Origin: CAKZNE01 sp964485405
Lineage (GTDB): Bacteria; Bacteroidota; Bacteroidia; Flavobacteriales; Schleiferiaceae
Assembly (NCBI GenBank): GCA_964485405.1
Contig: CAZAJG010000002.1
Span: 62,001-126,000, forward strand
DNA length: 64,000 nt
Direction of reading: 5' to 3'
How positions within the stretch are numbered: the stretch's first letter is position 1; the number at the start of each line of letters is the position of its first letter. A program made the position numbers and the translations under genes. The notes below the pieces were generated by a model, which ran no database searches, was not told the DNA's origin, and saw only the letters and a program-made list of their open reading frames with translations. Below are positions 32,706 through 41,523 of the stretch, in pieces.

Positions 32706-33283
32706 TTTTTGCGCATGTGTTTATTGAAGGCCCCTCTACTCAAAGGTTCATATTCCTCCTGTTCTCCTAACATGACCAATTTATCGTGGGTCGTTTTTCT
32801 ATGAGAATATTGAGCTAAACCTCCTGTTTCCATACAAATAGCATGAACCTTAGTAACATATTCTGCGGTCGCCATCAAATTCGGCATTGGACCAAATGGT
32901 TTGCCTTTAAAATCCATATCTAAACCCGCTACAATTACTCGAGAACCACGGTTTGCCAATTCGTTACATACCTCAACGATACCGTCATCAAAAAACTGCG
33001 CTTCATCAATACCTACTACGTCTACTCCGTCTCCTAATATTAGAATATTAGAGCTACTCTCTACAGCGGTACATCGAATGGCATTTTTATCGTGACTCAC
33101 TACGTCCTCTTCTGCGTATCTAGTATCCACACTGGGCTTGAAAATCTCTACCGATTGCGTTGCAAACTGAGCTCTTTTCATCCTACGGATCAACTCTTCC
33201 GTTTTACCGCTAAACATAGATCCACATATAACTTCAATCCATCCACAAGGGCTGGATCCATTTACCGGGTTTTCAAGAAACAT
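32702..33283 (-). CDS. tdk: Thymidine kinase (type II), zinc ligands mostly missing
   Basis: Phosphorylates thymidine to dTMP in the salvage pathway. P-loop GSMFSGKTEEL, DEAQFFDD (catalytic Glu and Mg site) and the lasso-like YSHRKT segment are present. I choose the ATG at 33281-33283 (MFLENPVNGSSPCGWIEVICG), giving 193 residues, because relatives begin with MFLEN; a longer frame reaches 33349. The zinc-finger cysteines are mostly replaced: HAICMETGG keeps one Cys, and the expected C-terminal CRxC pair reads SRGA. As I recall, this is common in Bacteroidota Tdk. It overlaps murF-alr by 4 nt. Confidence 0.93.
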   Translation of the reverse strand: MFLENPVNGSSPCGWIEVICGSMFSGKTEELIRRMKRAQFATQSVEIFKPSVDTRYAEEDVVSHDKNAIRCTAVESSSNILILGDGVDVVGIDEAQFFDDGIVEVCNELANRGSRVIVAGLDMDFKGKPFGPMPNLMATAEYVTKVHAICMETGGLAQYSHRKTTHDKLVMLGEQEEYEPLSRGAFNKHMRKK

Positions 33284-33382
33284 TTTGTATTTTCCAAGCG
33301 TGATTAATAATTGTATTCTAGGCTGTCTTTTCGGACCTATCCGTTCCACATAATTCTAACATTGACAACAGCCCTAAGCGTA

Positions 33383-33390
33383 CAAAACTA
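33383..33390 (-). promoter_or_regulatory. -7 element for tdk-murF-alr
   Basis: Minus-strand TAGTTTTG matches TAnnTTTG. It lies about 100 nt upstream of the chosen tdk start, and no well-spaced -33 TTG is seen. Confidence 0.4.
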
Positions 33391-33410
33391 CAGAAAAGAT
33401 ATCCCAATTG

Positions 33411-34004
33411 ATGGAGAACCAAATTAGAAAAGAATTATCAGAATTGTGTCAGTCTATATTGGCAGATGCTGATGAAAATAAACTTAGCGAAAATCTTACG
33501 CGATCTCAAATTTTATATGAGAAGCTTTTAATCTTAAACTATCTAAAACAAAATCCAACTCCAAAAGCAGCAGTTGAAGAGACAAAGCCGCTCACACAAG
33601 CTATCCCGGTAGATACGGTTGCTCCTAAATCTACTGCTCCGATAAACCAACCTCAGGTTGTAGCAGAAGAAGAGGCCCAAGTAGATGAGATCGTTTCTAA
33701 TGATACTCTACCATTAAAGCAAGAGGAGGATAAATCCCATGGCATTTCCATTAATGCCAGCTTAGCGGACAAAACCTTAAAAATAGGTCTTAATGATCGC
33801 ATTGCCTTTGTGAAGCACTTGTTTATGGGGCAGCAGGAAGATTTCAACCGAGTTTTATCACAACTAAACACTTTTAGCACCTACGAAGAGGCTGAATCCT
33901 TTCTTAATCAAATGATAAGACCAGATTATGGTTGGGATGAAAAAGAAGAATTTGTAGACCGTTTAATAAAGATTGTACAACTACGTTTTGGTATCGAGCA
34001 ATAA
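33411..34004 (+). CDS. Conserved hypothetical protein
   Basis: No family recognised. The protein has 197 residues. Residues 1-55 are a charged helical segment (IRKELSELCQSILADADENK), and about 55-115 is a low-complexity, acidic/Pro-rich linker. Residues 120-197 are a conserved-looking helical domain containing LADKTLKIGLNDRIAFVKHLFMG, FNRVLSQLNTFSTYEEAESFL and YGWDEKEEFVDRLIKIV. It has no signal peptide or membrane segment, so it is probably cytoplasmic. It is divergent from tdk and precedes queA by 95 nt, with queA having its own promoter. Confidence 0.75.
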   Translation: MENQIRKELSELCQSILADADENKLSENLTRSQILYEKLLILNYLKQNPTPKAAVEETKPLTQAIPVDTVAPKSTAPINQPQVVAEEEAQVDEIVSNDTLPLKQEEDKSHGISINASLADKTLKIGLNDRIAFVKHLFMGQQEDFNRVLSQLNTFSTYEEAESFLNQMIRPDYGWDEKEEFVDRLIKIVQLRFGIEQ

Positions 34005-34041
34005 TCTATCACAACACCATTCACAATCCATTATTTTTCAG

Positions 34042-34049
34042 TACTTTTG
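34042..34049 (+). promoter_or_regulatory. -7 element for queA
   Basis: TACTTTTG followed by C matches TAnnTTTG and lies 50 nt upstream of the queA ATG. The -33 region is weak. Confidence 0.5.
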
Positions 34050-34099
34050 CCGTCCTTTTTTTTTGAATTTATTATAAACTTAATCAAAGCCCGTAAGCT

Positions 34100-35158
34100 A
34101 TGAAGAAGATGAAACTTTCCCATTTCAACTATGAACTTGACAAAGAGTTAATAGCTGAAAGACCCAAAACCCACAGAGATGAAAGCCGCCTTATGGTTTT
34201 AAACCGTAAAGAAGGTACTATTGAACACAAAATGTTCAAAGATGTGGTGGACATTTTTGACGAAGGAGATGCCTTAGTACTTAACAACACTAAAGTTTTT
34301 CCTGCCCGTATGTACGGGAACAAAGAAAAAACCGGAGCACGTATTGAGGTTTTCCTTTTACGTGAATTAAATGCTGAAAGCAGACTTTGGGATGTTTTGG
34401 TTGATCCAGCCAGAAAAATCCGAATCGGTAATAAATTATACTTTGGAGAAGACGACAGTTTAGTAGCTGAAGTAATTGACAACACCACCTCTAGAGGACG
34501 TACACTTCGTTTTTTATACGATGGCTCTTATGAAGAGTTTCGCGCAAAACTGGAAGAACTAGGACAAACACCACTTCCAAAATACATTCAACGCGAGCCA
34601 GACACAGAAGATGAGGACCGCTTTCAATCTATTTTTGCTAAACATGAAGGTGCTGTTGCGGCTCCAGTGGCTAGTTTACACTTCAGTAAGCAGCTTATGA
34701 AACGTTTAGAAATTAAAGGTGTAGATTTTGCCGAACTTACGCTTCATGTAGGTTTAGGAACCTTCAGACCGGTTGAGGTAGAAGACCTGAGTAAACACAA
34801 AATGGACAGTGAGCAATTTTGGATTTATGATGAGACTTGTAAGGTAGTAAACCGTGCTATTGATAGTAAGAAGAAAGTTTGTGCTGTAGGAACTACTGTA
34901 TTAAGAGCTCTAGAAAGTTCTGTTTCTACCAACGGACATCTAAACACATATGAAGGCTGGACCAATAAGTTCATTTTCCCTCCATACGACTTTACGGTTC
35001 CTAACTGTATGATCACTAACTTTCATCCACCTCAATCTACTCTAATGATGATGACCTCAGCATTTACTGGATATGACTTAATGATGGAAGCGTACCAGGA
35101 AGCGATTAAAGAAGAATATCGTTTCTTAAGTTATGGTGATGCCATGTTGATTTTATAG
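34100..35158 (+). CDS. queA: S-adenosylmethionine:tRNA ribosyltransferase-isomerase QueA
   Basis: QueA transfers the ribosyl part of SAM to preQ1 in tRNA, forming epoxyqueuosine. The 352 residues show family motifs: MKLSHFNYELDKELIAERP, DALVLNNTKVFPARMYG, GAVAAPVASLHF, LHVGLGTFRPVEVEDL and CMITNFHPPQSTLMMM. The length is normal. Two Met codons (residues 1 and 4) could start it; the difference is three residues. It is followed by a strong terminator at 35178, so it is probably a single-gene unit. Confidence 0.96.
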   Translation: MKKMKLSHFNYELDKELIAERPKTHRDESRLMVLNRKEGTIEHKMFKDVVDIFDEGDALVLNNTKVFPARMYGNKEKTGARIEVFLLRELNAESRLWDVLVDPARKIRIGNKLYFGEDDSLVAEVIDNTTSRGRTLRFLYDGSYEEFRAKLEELGQTPLPKYIQREPDTEDEDRFQSIFAKHEGAVAAPVASLHFSKQLMKRLEIKGVDFAELTLHVGLGTFRPVEVEDLSKHKMDSEQFWIYDETCKVVNRAIDSKKKVCAVGTTVLRALESSVSTNGHLNTYEGWTNKFIFPPYDFTVPNCMITNFHPPQSTLMMMTSAFTGYDLMMEAYQEAIKEEYRFLSYGDAMLIL

Positions 35159-35177
35159 AGACACACCCTATATATTT

Positions 35178-35203
35178 AAAACCTGCTTCGGCAGGTTTTT
35201 TTA
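35178..35203 (+). terminator. Rho-independent terminator of queA
   Basis: AAAACCTGC-TTCG-GCAGGTTTTTTT: a 9-bp stem with a stable TTCG tetraloop and a T run, 19 nt after the stop. Confidence 0.92.
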
Positions 35204-35239
35204 TGAATATTATTTTTCTGCTTTCTTTAAATTTACCAA

Positions 35240-36295
35240 ATGCCTGATAAAAAAGACGTTCGATCGCTTACCAAAGAGGAGCTAAAAGAATACTTCGTTT
35301 CCATCGGTGACAAAGCCTTTAGAGGTCAGCAGATATACGAATGGCTGTGGAAAAAGGGAGCCACAAGCTTTGAGGAGATGACCAATATATCATTGGATTT
35401 ACGAGAAAAGCTAGATGCAAGTTTTGTGATCAATCACATTCGTGTAGACGAAATGCAACGTAGTAGCGATGGCACTATTAAGAATGCGGTTCGTTTACAC
35501 GATGGAAAAATTGTTGAATCCGTATTAATCCCTACTGATACACGAATTACAGCCTGTGTTTCTTCACAGGTAGGTTGTAGCTTAGATTGTAATTTTTGCG
35601 CTACTGCCCGTCTAAAAAGAATGCGAAATCTAAATGCAGACGAAATCTACGATCAAGTTGTAGCGATTAAAAACGAAGCAGAAAATTTTTATGGGCGGCC
35701 ACTCACAAACATTGTATTTATGGGCATGGGCGAACCCTTAATGAATTATAAAAATGTACTTGACGCCATAGATAAAATCACTTCAACCGAAGGCTTAGGG
35801 ATGGCGTCTAGAAGAATTACATTATCCACTGTGGGCTTAGCCAAGATGATTAAGAAACTTGCAGACGATGAGGTAAAATTTAACCTTGCTGTTTCTCTTC
35901 ATTCTGCAAGAGATGAAGTTCGTGATAAAATCATGCCTATAAATCTTAAAAATCCAGTAAATCAACTCTCAGAAGCACTTCAATATTGGTATCAGAAGAC
36001 TAAAAGTCGGGTTACTTATGAATATGTAGTTTGGAAAGGTATAAATGACACGCAACAAGATATTGACGCCTTAGTCAAGTTCTGTAAAAAAGTACCTTGT
36101 AAAGTAAATCTCATTGAATACAATCCTATTGATGATGGTGATTTTCAACAAGCCGACCCAGAAGCACTGGATAAATACATTACTACCTTAAATGCGCACG
36201 GAATTGTAGCTAAAGTTAGGCATAGCCGAGGAAAGGATATTGATGCGGCCTGCGGCCAATTGGCTAATAAAAACGAAGTTATCGCTGCATCCTAA
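35240..36295 (+). CDS. rlmN: Dual-specificity 23S rRNA/tRNA adenine-C2 methyltransferase RlmN
   Basis: A radical-SAM enzyme that methylates A2503 of 23S rRNA and A37 of some tRNAs. The iron-sulfur motif is Cys113-x3-Cys117-x2-Cys120 (GCSLDCNFC). The two further cysteines of the ping-pong mechanism are also in place, Cys106 (ITACVSSQ) and Cys338 (DAACGQL). FMGMGEPLMNY is the GGEP-like SAM motif. The 351 residues match the family. The gene is 81 nt upstream of the polyprenyl synthase start, and the two may be co-transcribed. Confidence 0.97.
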   Translation: MPDKKDVRSLTKEELKEYFVSIGDKAFRGQQIYEWLWKKGATSFEEMTNISLDLREKLDASFVINHIRVDEMQRSSDGTIKNAVRLHDGKIVESVLIPTDTRITACVSSQVGCSLDCNFCATARLKRMRNLNADEIYDQVVAIKNEAENFYGRPLTNIVFMGMGEPLMNYKNVLDAIDKITSTEGLGMASRRITLSTVGLAKMIKKLADDEVKFNLAVSLHSARDEVRDKIMPINLKNPVNQLSEALQYWYQKTKSRVTYEYVVWKGINDTQQDIDALVKFCKKVPCKVNLIEYNPIDDGDFQQADPEALDKYITTLNAHGIVAKVRHSRGKDIDAACGQLANKNEVIAAS

Positions 36296-36376
36296 ATGAT
36301 TTCTACCCGCAACTGAAAAAAAGGCACACTCCAAAGAGTAGATTCCACTTTGGTTGTTACCTTTACGGCCCATCTT

Positions 36377-37351
36377 ATGAGTCAAATTGACCAAATAAAA
36401 ATTCCCGTAAAAGAAGAAATGGCGGCTTTCGAGCCTAAGTTTCGCCAGTTTATGGCTAGTAAGGTCTCTTTACTTGACCGTATCACCTACTACATTATTA
36501 AAAGAAAAGGAAAGCAATTGCGGCCTATGCTTGTTTTTCTTACCGCTAAAATGCTCAGTGAGATAAATGAAAGCACACATAGAGGCGCTGCCCTTGTAGA
36601 GTTGATGCACACTGCAACTTTAGTTCACGATGATGTGGTGGATGATTCTGATAAAAGACGGGGATTTTTCAGCATCAATGCCCTTTGGAAAAATAAAATT
36701 GCTGTTTTGGTTGGAGACTATCTTCTTTCCAAAGTATTGCTCCTTTCGGTTGAAAATGAAGAATTTGAGCTTCTTAAAATCGTAAGCACAGCTGTGCGCG
36801 AAATGAGCGAAGGAGAGCTTCTCCAAATCGAAAAAGCACGCAAATTAGATATCGATGAAGCGATCTATTTTGAAATAATTCGCAAAAAAACCGCCTCACT
36901 TATATCTTCTTGTTGCGGTGTTGGAGCCTCCTCCGTAGGGGCAAATGATGAAACCGTAAAAAAGATGAGAACTTTTGGAGAGTTGCTAGGAATTGCTTTC
37001 CAAATTAAAGATGATTTGTTTGATTATCAACTATCCAATAGAAGCGGAAAACCCAGCGGCATTGATATTAAGGAACAGAAAATGACACTTCCTTTGATTT
37101 ATGCGCTAAACAATTCTTCTAGCTCAGATAAACGGTTTATGATGACGGTAGTTAAGCGTCACAACAAAAACCGCAAAAAAGTGGAGAAGGTGATGGTAAT
37201 GGTGAAAGATCTTGGCGGAATTGAATATGCAAAAAAGCGTATGATGGCATATCAAAAAGAAGCGATAGACCTTTTACAGGATTTTCCTGACTCAAAAGCT
37301 AAAACTTCATTGATGGAGCTCGCAGATTATGTTATTTCGCGATCTAAATAA
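36377..37351 (+). CDS. Trans-isoprenyl (polyprenyl) diphosphate synthase
   Basis: Elongates isoprenoid diphosphates with isopentenyl diphosphate, most likely giving the long side chain of menaquinone. Both aspartate-rich motifs are present: VHDDVVDDSDKRRG (first) and QIKDDLFDYQ (second). GKQLRPMLVFL and KPSGIDIKEQKMTLPLIYAL are also seen. The start is the ATG of MSQIDQIKIPV, giving 324 residues; a TTG 27 nt upstream adds only unlikely sequence. Product chain length cannot be read from the sequence. The mscS gene follows after 27 nt. Confidence 0.93.
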   Translation: MSQIDQIKIPVKEEMAAFEPKFRQFMASKVSLLDRITYYIIKRKGKQLRPMLVFLTAKMLSEINESTHRGAALVELMHTATLVHDDVVDDSDKRRGFFSINALWKNKIAVLVGDYLLSKVLLLSVENEEFELLKIVSTAVREMSEGELLQIEKARKLDIDEAIYFEIIRKKTASLISSCCGVGASSVGANDETVKKMRTFGELLGIAFQIKDDLFDYQLSNRSGKPSGIDIKEQKMTLPLIYALNNSSSSDKRFMMTVVKRHNKNRKKVEKVMVMVKDLGGIEYAKKRMMAYQKEAIDLLQDFPDSKAKTSLMELADYVISRSK

Positions 37352-37378
37352 TTTTCTTTTAACATAAATTAAACAGGT

Positions 37379-38194
37379 ATGGAAAATTGGGAAGAAAACC
37401 TACAAAAGGTTTATGATTTGGCTATTGAATATGGAATTACCCTTCTCTTGGCCTTATTGGTTCTTGTTATAGGGCTTTCTGTAATCAAGTACATTATTAA
37501 AGGGTTTCGTAAAACATTAGATAAAAGAGGAGTTGATTCCTCTCTAAAACCGTTTCTATGCTCTATTGCCGGAGCTCTTTTAAAAATTATGCTCGTAATT
37601 TCCGTTGCAGGCATGGTTGGTATTGAAATGACCTCCTTTGTTGCGGTATTAGGAGCCGCGGGCTTAGCTGTTGGCCTGGCCTTACAAGGGAGCTTATCCA
37701 ACTTTGCGGGAGGTGTACTCATTTTAATACTCAAGCCATTCAAAGTAGGTGACTTTATTGAGGCAAATGGCTTTGCCGGTACCGTAAGGGAAATTCAAAT
37801 TTTTTATACGTACGTAACCACCGGTCAAGGTCAAGAGATCGTTGTACCAAATGCCTCTTTATCCAATAATGCTGTAAAGAACTATTCTTTTCATGAAAAT
37901 AGAAGATTAGACATGACTTTTGGTATTGGATATAGTGACGATATCGATCAGGCAAAAAACATTTTAAACGATATCATATCTAAAGATGAGCGCGTATTAA
38001 AAGATCCTGCTCACTCTATATTTATTGAAGCATTAGCGGATAGCTCAGTAAACTTTCACGTAAGAGGATGGACAACAAATGGAGACTTTTGGGACGTCCA
38101 CAACGGACTTAACGAAAAGGTGAAGAAAGCATTTGATGCAGCTAAAATCAATATTCCATTCCCTCAAATGGATGTACACGTGCACAATAGTTAA
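37379..38194 (+). CDS. Small-conductance mechanosensitive channel (MscS family)
   Basis: Opens on membrane tension to release solutes during osmotic downshock. The 271 residues give three membrane helices: about 17-38, 63-85, and the pore helix 3 with GAAGLAVGLALQGSLSNFAGG. The MscS beta domain with FKVGDFIEANGFAGTVREI and PNASLSNNAVKNYS follows. The size matches the minimal E. coli MscS type. It ends with a terminator at 38217 and is probably co-transcribed with the polyprenyl synthase. Confidence 0.95.
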   Translation: MENWEENLQKVYDLAIEYGITLLLALLVLVIGLSVIKYIIKGFRKTLDKRGVDSSLKPFLCSIAGALLKIMLVISVAGMVGIEMTSFVAVLGAAGLAVGLALQGSLSNFAGGVLILILKPFKVGDFIEANGFAGTVREIQIFYTYVTTGQGQEIVVPNASLSNNAVKNYSFHENRRLDMTFGIGYSDDIDQAKNILNDIISKDERVLKDPAHSIFIEALADSSVNFHVRGWTTNGDFWDVHNGLNEKVKKAFDAAKINIPFPQMDVHVHNS

Positions 38195-38216
38195 TTGAAG
38201 CCTATTAAAATATTTG

Positions 38217-38253
38217 AACAACCATTGGAAATTTTCTGGTGGTTGTTTTTTTT
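38217..38253 (+). terminator. Rho-independent terminator after mscS
   Basis: AACAACCA/TGGTTGTT arms (38217-38224, 38240-38247) followed by a T run, 22 nt after the stop. Confidence 0.75.
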
Positions 38254-38312
38254 GCTCTATTCGTTCGGTTGAATAATTCTTAGTTTTGTAGGCTTGCCTT
38301 TTTACCATCTAT

Positions 38313-40250
38313 ATGATCAGTCAGGAAACCATAGATAAAATCTTTGATGCCACTCGAATCGAGGAGGTGATTGGCGATTTTGTAACACTGAAAAAATCAG
38401 GTGGCAACTTTAAAGCCTTAAGTCCTTTCTCTAACGAGAAAACCCCTTCATTTTATGTTTCTCCTGCTAAACAGATTTTTAAAGATTTCAGCAGCGGGAA
38501 AGGAGGCAGTGCCATAAGCTTCTTAATGGATCATGAGCAGTATACTTACCCGGAAGCACTGCGTTACCTTGCCAAAAAGTATAACATTGAGATTGAAGAA
38601 ACAGGTCAAACCGATGAGCAAATTCAACTTCGCTCAGAACGGGAAAGTCTGTTTTTAGTAAATGAGTATGCAAACAAGTATTTTCAAGATCTTCTATGGA
38701 ACTCGGAGGAAGGAAAAAATATTGGACTCTCTTATTTTGAAGAAAGGGGCATGACTCATGAAACCATCAAAGAGTTTCAATTGGGTTACAGTTTAAACTC
38801 TAGAGACGGCTTTACCAAAACCGCTTTGAAGGAGAGTTATCAAATCGAATTTTTGGAGAAAACAGGGCTCACTAAAGTTGATGGAAATCAACAACGTGAT
38901 CGTTTTTGGGGCCGTGTTATGTTTCCTATTCTAAGTCATACGGGGCGTGTTTTAGGTTTTGGAGGAAGGGTATTAAAGAAAGATGCTAAAATTGCTAAGT
39001 ACCTGAATAGCCCAGAAAGCGAAATCTATCATAAGAGTAAAACGCTTTATGGACTTTTTCAAGCCAAAGCACATCTTTCAAAGCAAGATTTGTGCTATTT
39101 GGTAGAAGGCTATACAGATGTGATTAGCCTTCATCAATCGGGTGTTCAGAATGTGGTTGCCTCTTCCGGCACATCTCTTACCGTAGATCAAATAAATCTA
39201 ATAAAGCGGTACACAAACAATATTACCATACTTTATGATGGAGATAGCGCTGGAATTAGAGCATCTCTACGAGGTATTGATATGATACTTGAAGAAGGAC
39301 TTAATGTACAAGTCCTCTTGTTTCCTGATGGTGAAGATCCAGACTCTTTTGCCAAAAGAGTTTCTGCTAATGAGTTAAAAGACTATTTAAAGGAAGAACA
39401 ACAAGACTTTGTTCTATTTAAGGCTTCTCTATTACTTAAAGATGCGGGAGACAACCCCTTAGAGAAATCAAAAATAGCACGTGAAATTGTACTCAGCGTA
39501 GCATTAATTCCTGATGCCTTAAAACGTAATGCTTACATAAAGGAATGTGCTCGTGTTTTAAGGATTGACGAAAAGGTTCTGTTTAATGAACTCGCTCAGA
39601 TCATTCAGAACAAACGTGAAGACGCTGAGAAGAAACGGAATACATCCAATAACAGGGCTGATAACCAACCCACGATGGAGCTGGTTGGTGAAGAGTCATT
39701 AAAAGCTTCATCCAACTTTTACATTCAAGAGGAAGCACTTTGTTGGTTGCTATTAAACTATGGAACCAAGCTTTGTGAGTTTCCATATCCGGAAAATCCT
39801 GAGGAGCAAACAGAAGAGACGGTAGCGGAATATATTGTTTCTGAACTCATTTCAGATGACCTTTCCTTTGAGAATGTGGAGTTTCAAAAAATACTAGATC
39901 GTTTTTCTACGAGTCTCGATAAAGATGAAAAAATATTAGGATCCTCTGATCTCTTAAAGGTTGAAGATCATTCTTTAGTCCAAAGTGTGGTGAATCTAAT
40001 TTCTGAAAAGTATGAACTACACAATTGGAAAAGTAGAAAAATCATGCTTCCTGAAAAAGATGCTTATATAAGAGATTTTACCATTCAAGCTGTACTGAGG
40101 TTTAAAGAGAGAAGAACCAGTCAATTAATTCTTGATATTCAAAACCAGTTGAAGTCGGAGCCAAACGAAGTTAATTCTCAACTTGAAGTTTTGAATAAGC
40201 TAAATTCGCTACGCGTTAAAATCAACAAAGAGTTGAAACGAATTGTATAA
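38313..40250 (+). CDS. dnaG: DNA primase DnaG with all four zinc ligands replaced
   Basis: Makes RNA primers at the replication fork. The 645 residues show an N-terminal CHC2-type fold (1-100), the RNA polymerase core (about 125-250, YSLNSRDGF, RDRFWGRVMFPI), and the TOPRIM metal site (LVEGYTDVISLHQSG; ILYDGDSAG) near 260-345. A C-terminal helicase-interaction region follows. The zinc-binding ribbon has kept its shape but lost every ligand: the usual CPFH is SPFS (Ser37, Ser40), and KCFGCG is KDFSSG (Asp58, Ser61). I recall the same in other flavobacterial primases, so it is probably a lineage trait and not decay. The O-antigen ligase-like gene follows after 12 nt. Confidence 0.96.
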   Translation: MISQETIDKIFDATRIEEVIGDFVTLKKSGGNFKALSPFSNEKTPSFYVSPAKQIFKDFSSGKGGSAISFLMDHEQYTYPEALRYLAKKYNIEIEETGQTDEQIQLRSERESLFLVNEYANKYFQDLLWNSEEGKNIGLSYFEERGMTHETIKEFQLGYSLNSRDGFTKTALKESYQIEFLEKTGLTKVDGNQQRDRFWGRVMFPILSHTGRVLGFGGRVLKKDAKIAKYLNSPESEIYHKSKTLYGLFQAKAHLSKQDLCYLVEGYTDVISLHQSGVQNVVASSGTSLTVDQINLIKRYTNNITILYDGDSAGIRASLRGIDMILEEGLNVQVLLFPDGEDPDSFAKRVSANELKDYLKEEQQDFVLFKASLLLKDAGDNPLEKSKIAREIVLSVALIPDALKRNAYIKECARVLRIDEKVLFNELAQIIQNKREDAEKKRNTSNNRADNQPTMELVGEESLKASSNFYIQEEALCWLLLNYGTKLCEFPYPENPEEQTEETVAEYIVSELISDDLSFENVEFQKILDRFSTSLDKDEKILGSSDLLKVEDHSLVQSVVNLISEKYELHNWKSRKIMLPEKDAYIRDFTIQAVLRFKERRTSQLILDIQNQLKSEPNEVNSQLEVLNKLNSLRVKINKELKRIV

Positions 40251-40262
40251 GGTCACTTTTAA

Positions 40263-41495
40263 ATGAGTCCAATTACTCTATTCCTTAAAAAACTTCAGGA
40301 GAGCAATTTTCGCTTCTTTGCGTTGCTTGCGCTAGTAGTTGTTTCATTGCCTTTAAATATGCATGTAAATGCATATTGCATTGGCCTCTTTTCGTTAAAC
40401 ACATTTTTATCTGTTCGTAAAACGGACCTTGAAAAGAATCGCACTCTCATTTTTCTCTATGCTGCTCATATTCTTTTCTTTTCCTTATTGCTTGTTAGCG
40501 TTTTTTATTCTGAAAACACGGGCTTAGGGCTTACCAAAATGGAAACTAAATTGAGCTTTTTATTACTACCGCTAAGCTATTATTTGGGCTTAGGTAAACT
40601 TAAAAAGGAACAGCTAAATTTCTTAAAAAAGGCTTTTGTTGTTTCTGTTCTAGCGGCTGTAATTTTCTGTTTCATTGAAAGTCTCATCAAAGCCGGAGCA
40701 ACCGGGAATTTATTAGAATTACAAAGCTCAAAGCTCTCCAACCCTCTAATGCACCGGGGCTATTTATCCATTTTTATAGGCTTTTCTATTATATTACTTT
40801 GGGAAAATAAAAGCGTTTATTCTACATATAGAATTTCATCAATTAGCCTTTTAGCATTTACCCTTATCCTACTTCAAGGACGTATGAATATCCTCGCCTT
40901 AATACTGGTAGTTTTAGGTTATTTTTTGATTCAAGCTATTCAATATAGAAACCGTAAAATCTTTGCTTACCTGGGAGGTGTTATTCTTTTTATAATCATT
41001 TTATTTCAAGTCATTCCAAAACAATACAATCGATTCAATCAACCTTTAACTTTTGAGTACAACCTCTCAAAACCTGATAGTGAAGACTTTACTGGCATTA
41101 CAATTCGCTTAGCTATTTGGCAACATGCAATACCCTTAATTAAACAACAACCTTTTTTTGGATACGGTATAGGCGATACTCCAAAAAAACAGCTTGAGGA
41201 ATACCATAAAACTGGTTTTGTGAAAGGAATTTCACAAAGGTATAACTGTCACAACCAGTACCTAGAATCTATTTTGGCTGCTGGTATTTTTGCTTCTTTG
41301 ATTTTAATACTTATCCTGATCCTATATGTCATTCAAGGATTGAAAGCGCAAAATCCATATCTCATCATGATAGTGATTTACTTTTTTCTAAGTATGCTTA
41401 CGGAATCGCTTTTAGAACGTCATTGGGGTGTAACCACTTTTACCGTATTACTGCCTATCCTATATAAAGAAACCCTCCTAAAAAAGGAGGGTTAA
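40263..41495 (+). CDS. O-antigen ligase family (Wzy_C/RfaL-like) membrane protein
   Basis: A 410-residue polytopic membrane protein with about ten hydrophobic helices and one larger extracytoplasmic loop (about 255-335). That loop has RLAIWQHAIPLIKQQPFFGYGIGDTPKKQL followed by CHNQYLESILAAG, the pattern typical of Wzy_C enzymes, with the conserved His and Gln-Tyr near the loop end. Members ligate or polymerise surface polysaccharide on undecaprenyl carriers. No other polysaccharide genes are nearby, so the substrate is unknown. It starts 12 nt after dnaG. A hairpin overlaps its last codons. Confidence 0.85.
   Translation: MSPITLFLKKLQESNFRFFALLALVVVSLPLNMHVNAYCIGLFSLNTFLSVRKTDLEKNRTLIFLYAAHILFFSLLLVSVFYSENTGLGLTKMETKLSFLLLPLSYYLGLGKLKKEQLNFLKKAFVVSVLAAVIFCFIESLIKAGATGNLLELQSSKLSNPLMHRGYLSIFIGFSIILLWENKSVYSTYRISSISLLAFTLILLQGRMNILALILVVLGYFLIQAIQYRNRKIFAYLGGVILFIIILFQVIPKQYNRFNQPLTFEYNLSKPDSEDFTGITIRLAIWQHAIPLIKQQPFFGYGIGDTPKKQLEEYHKTGFVKGISQRYNCHNQYLESILAAGIFASLILILILILYVIQGLKAQNPYLIMIVIYFFLSMLTESLLERHWGVTTFTVLLPILYKETLLKKEG
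41471..41493 (-). terminator. Terminator hairpin of ctpA overlapping the 3' end of the convergent gene
   Basis: Perfect 9-bp arms AACCCTCCT/AGGAGGGTT with a 5-nt loop. On the minus strand TTTCTTT follows, 30 nt after the ctpA stop. The palindrome lies inside the last codons and stop of the O-antigen ligase-like gene, so it may also end that transcript. Confidence 0.75.
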
Positions 41496-41523
41496 ACATT
41501 ATTTTATGTAGAATAATAAAGGG

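Noticed and set aside
32702..33349. Longer thymidine kinase starting at 33349
   Set aside because: The extra 22 residues do not resemble the family, whose members begin with MFLEN in this phylum.
38313..38600. Decayed or pseudogene primase because zinc ligands are absent
   Set aside because: The frame is intact, the TOPRIM residues are kept and the neighbouring residues of the ribbon are conserved.
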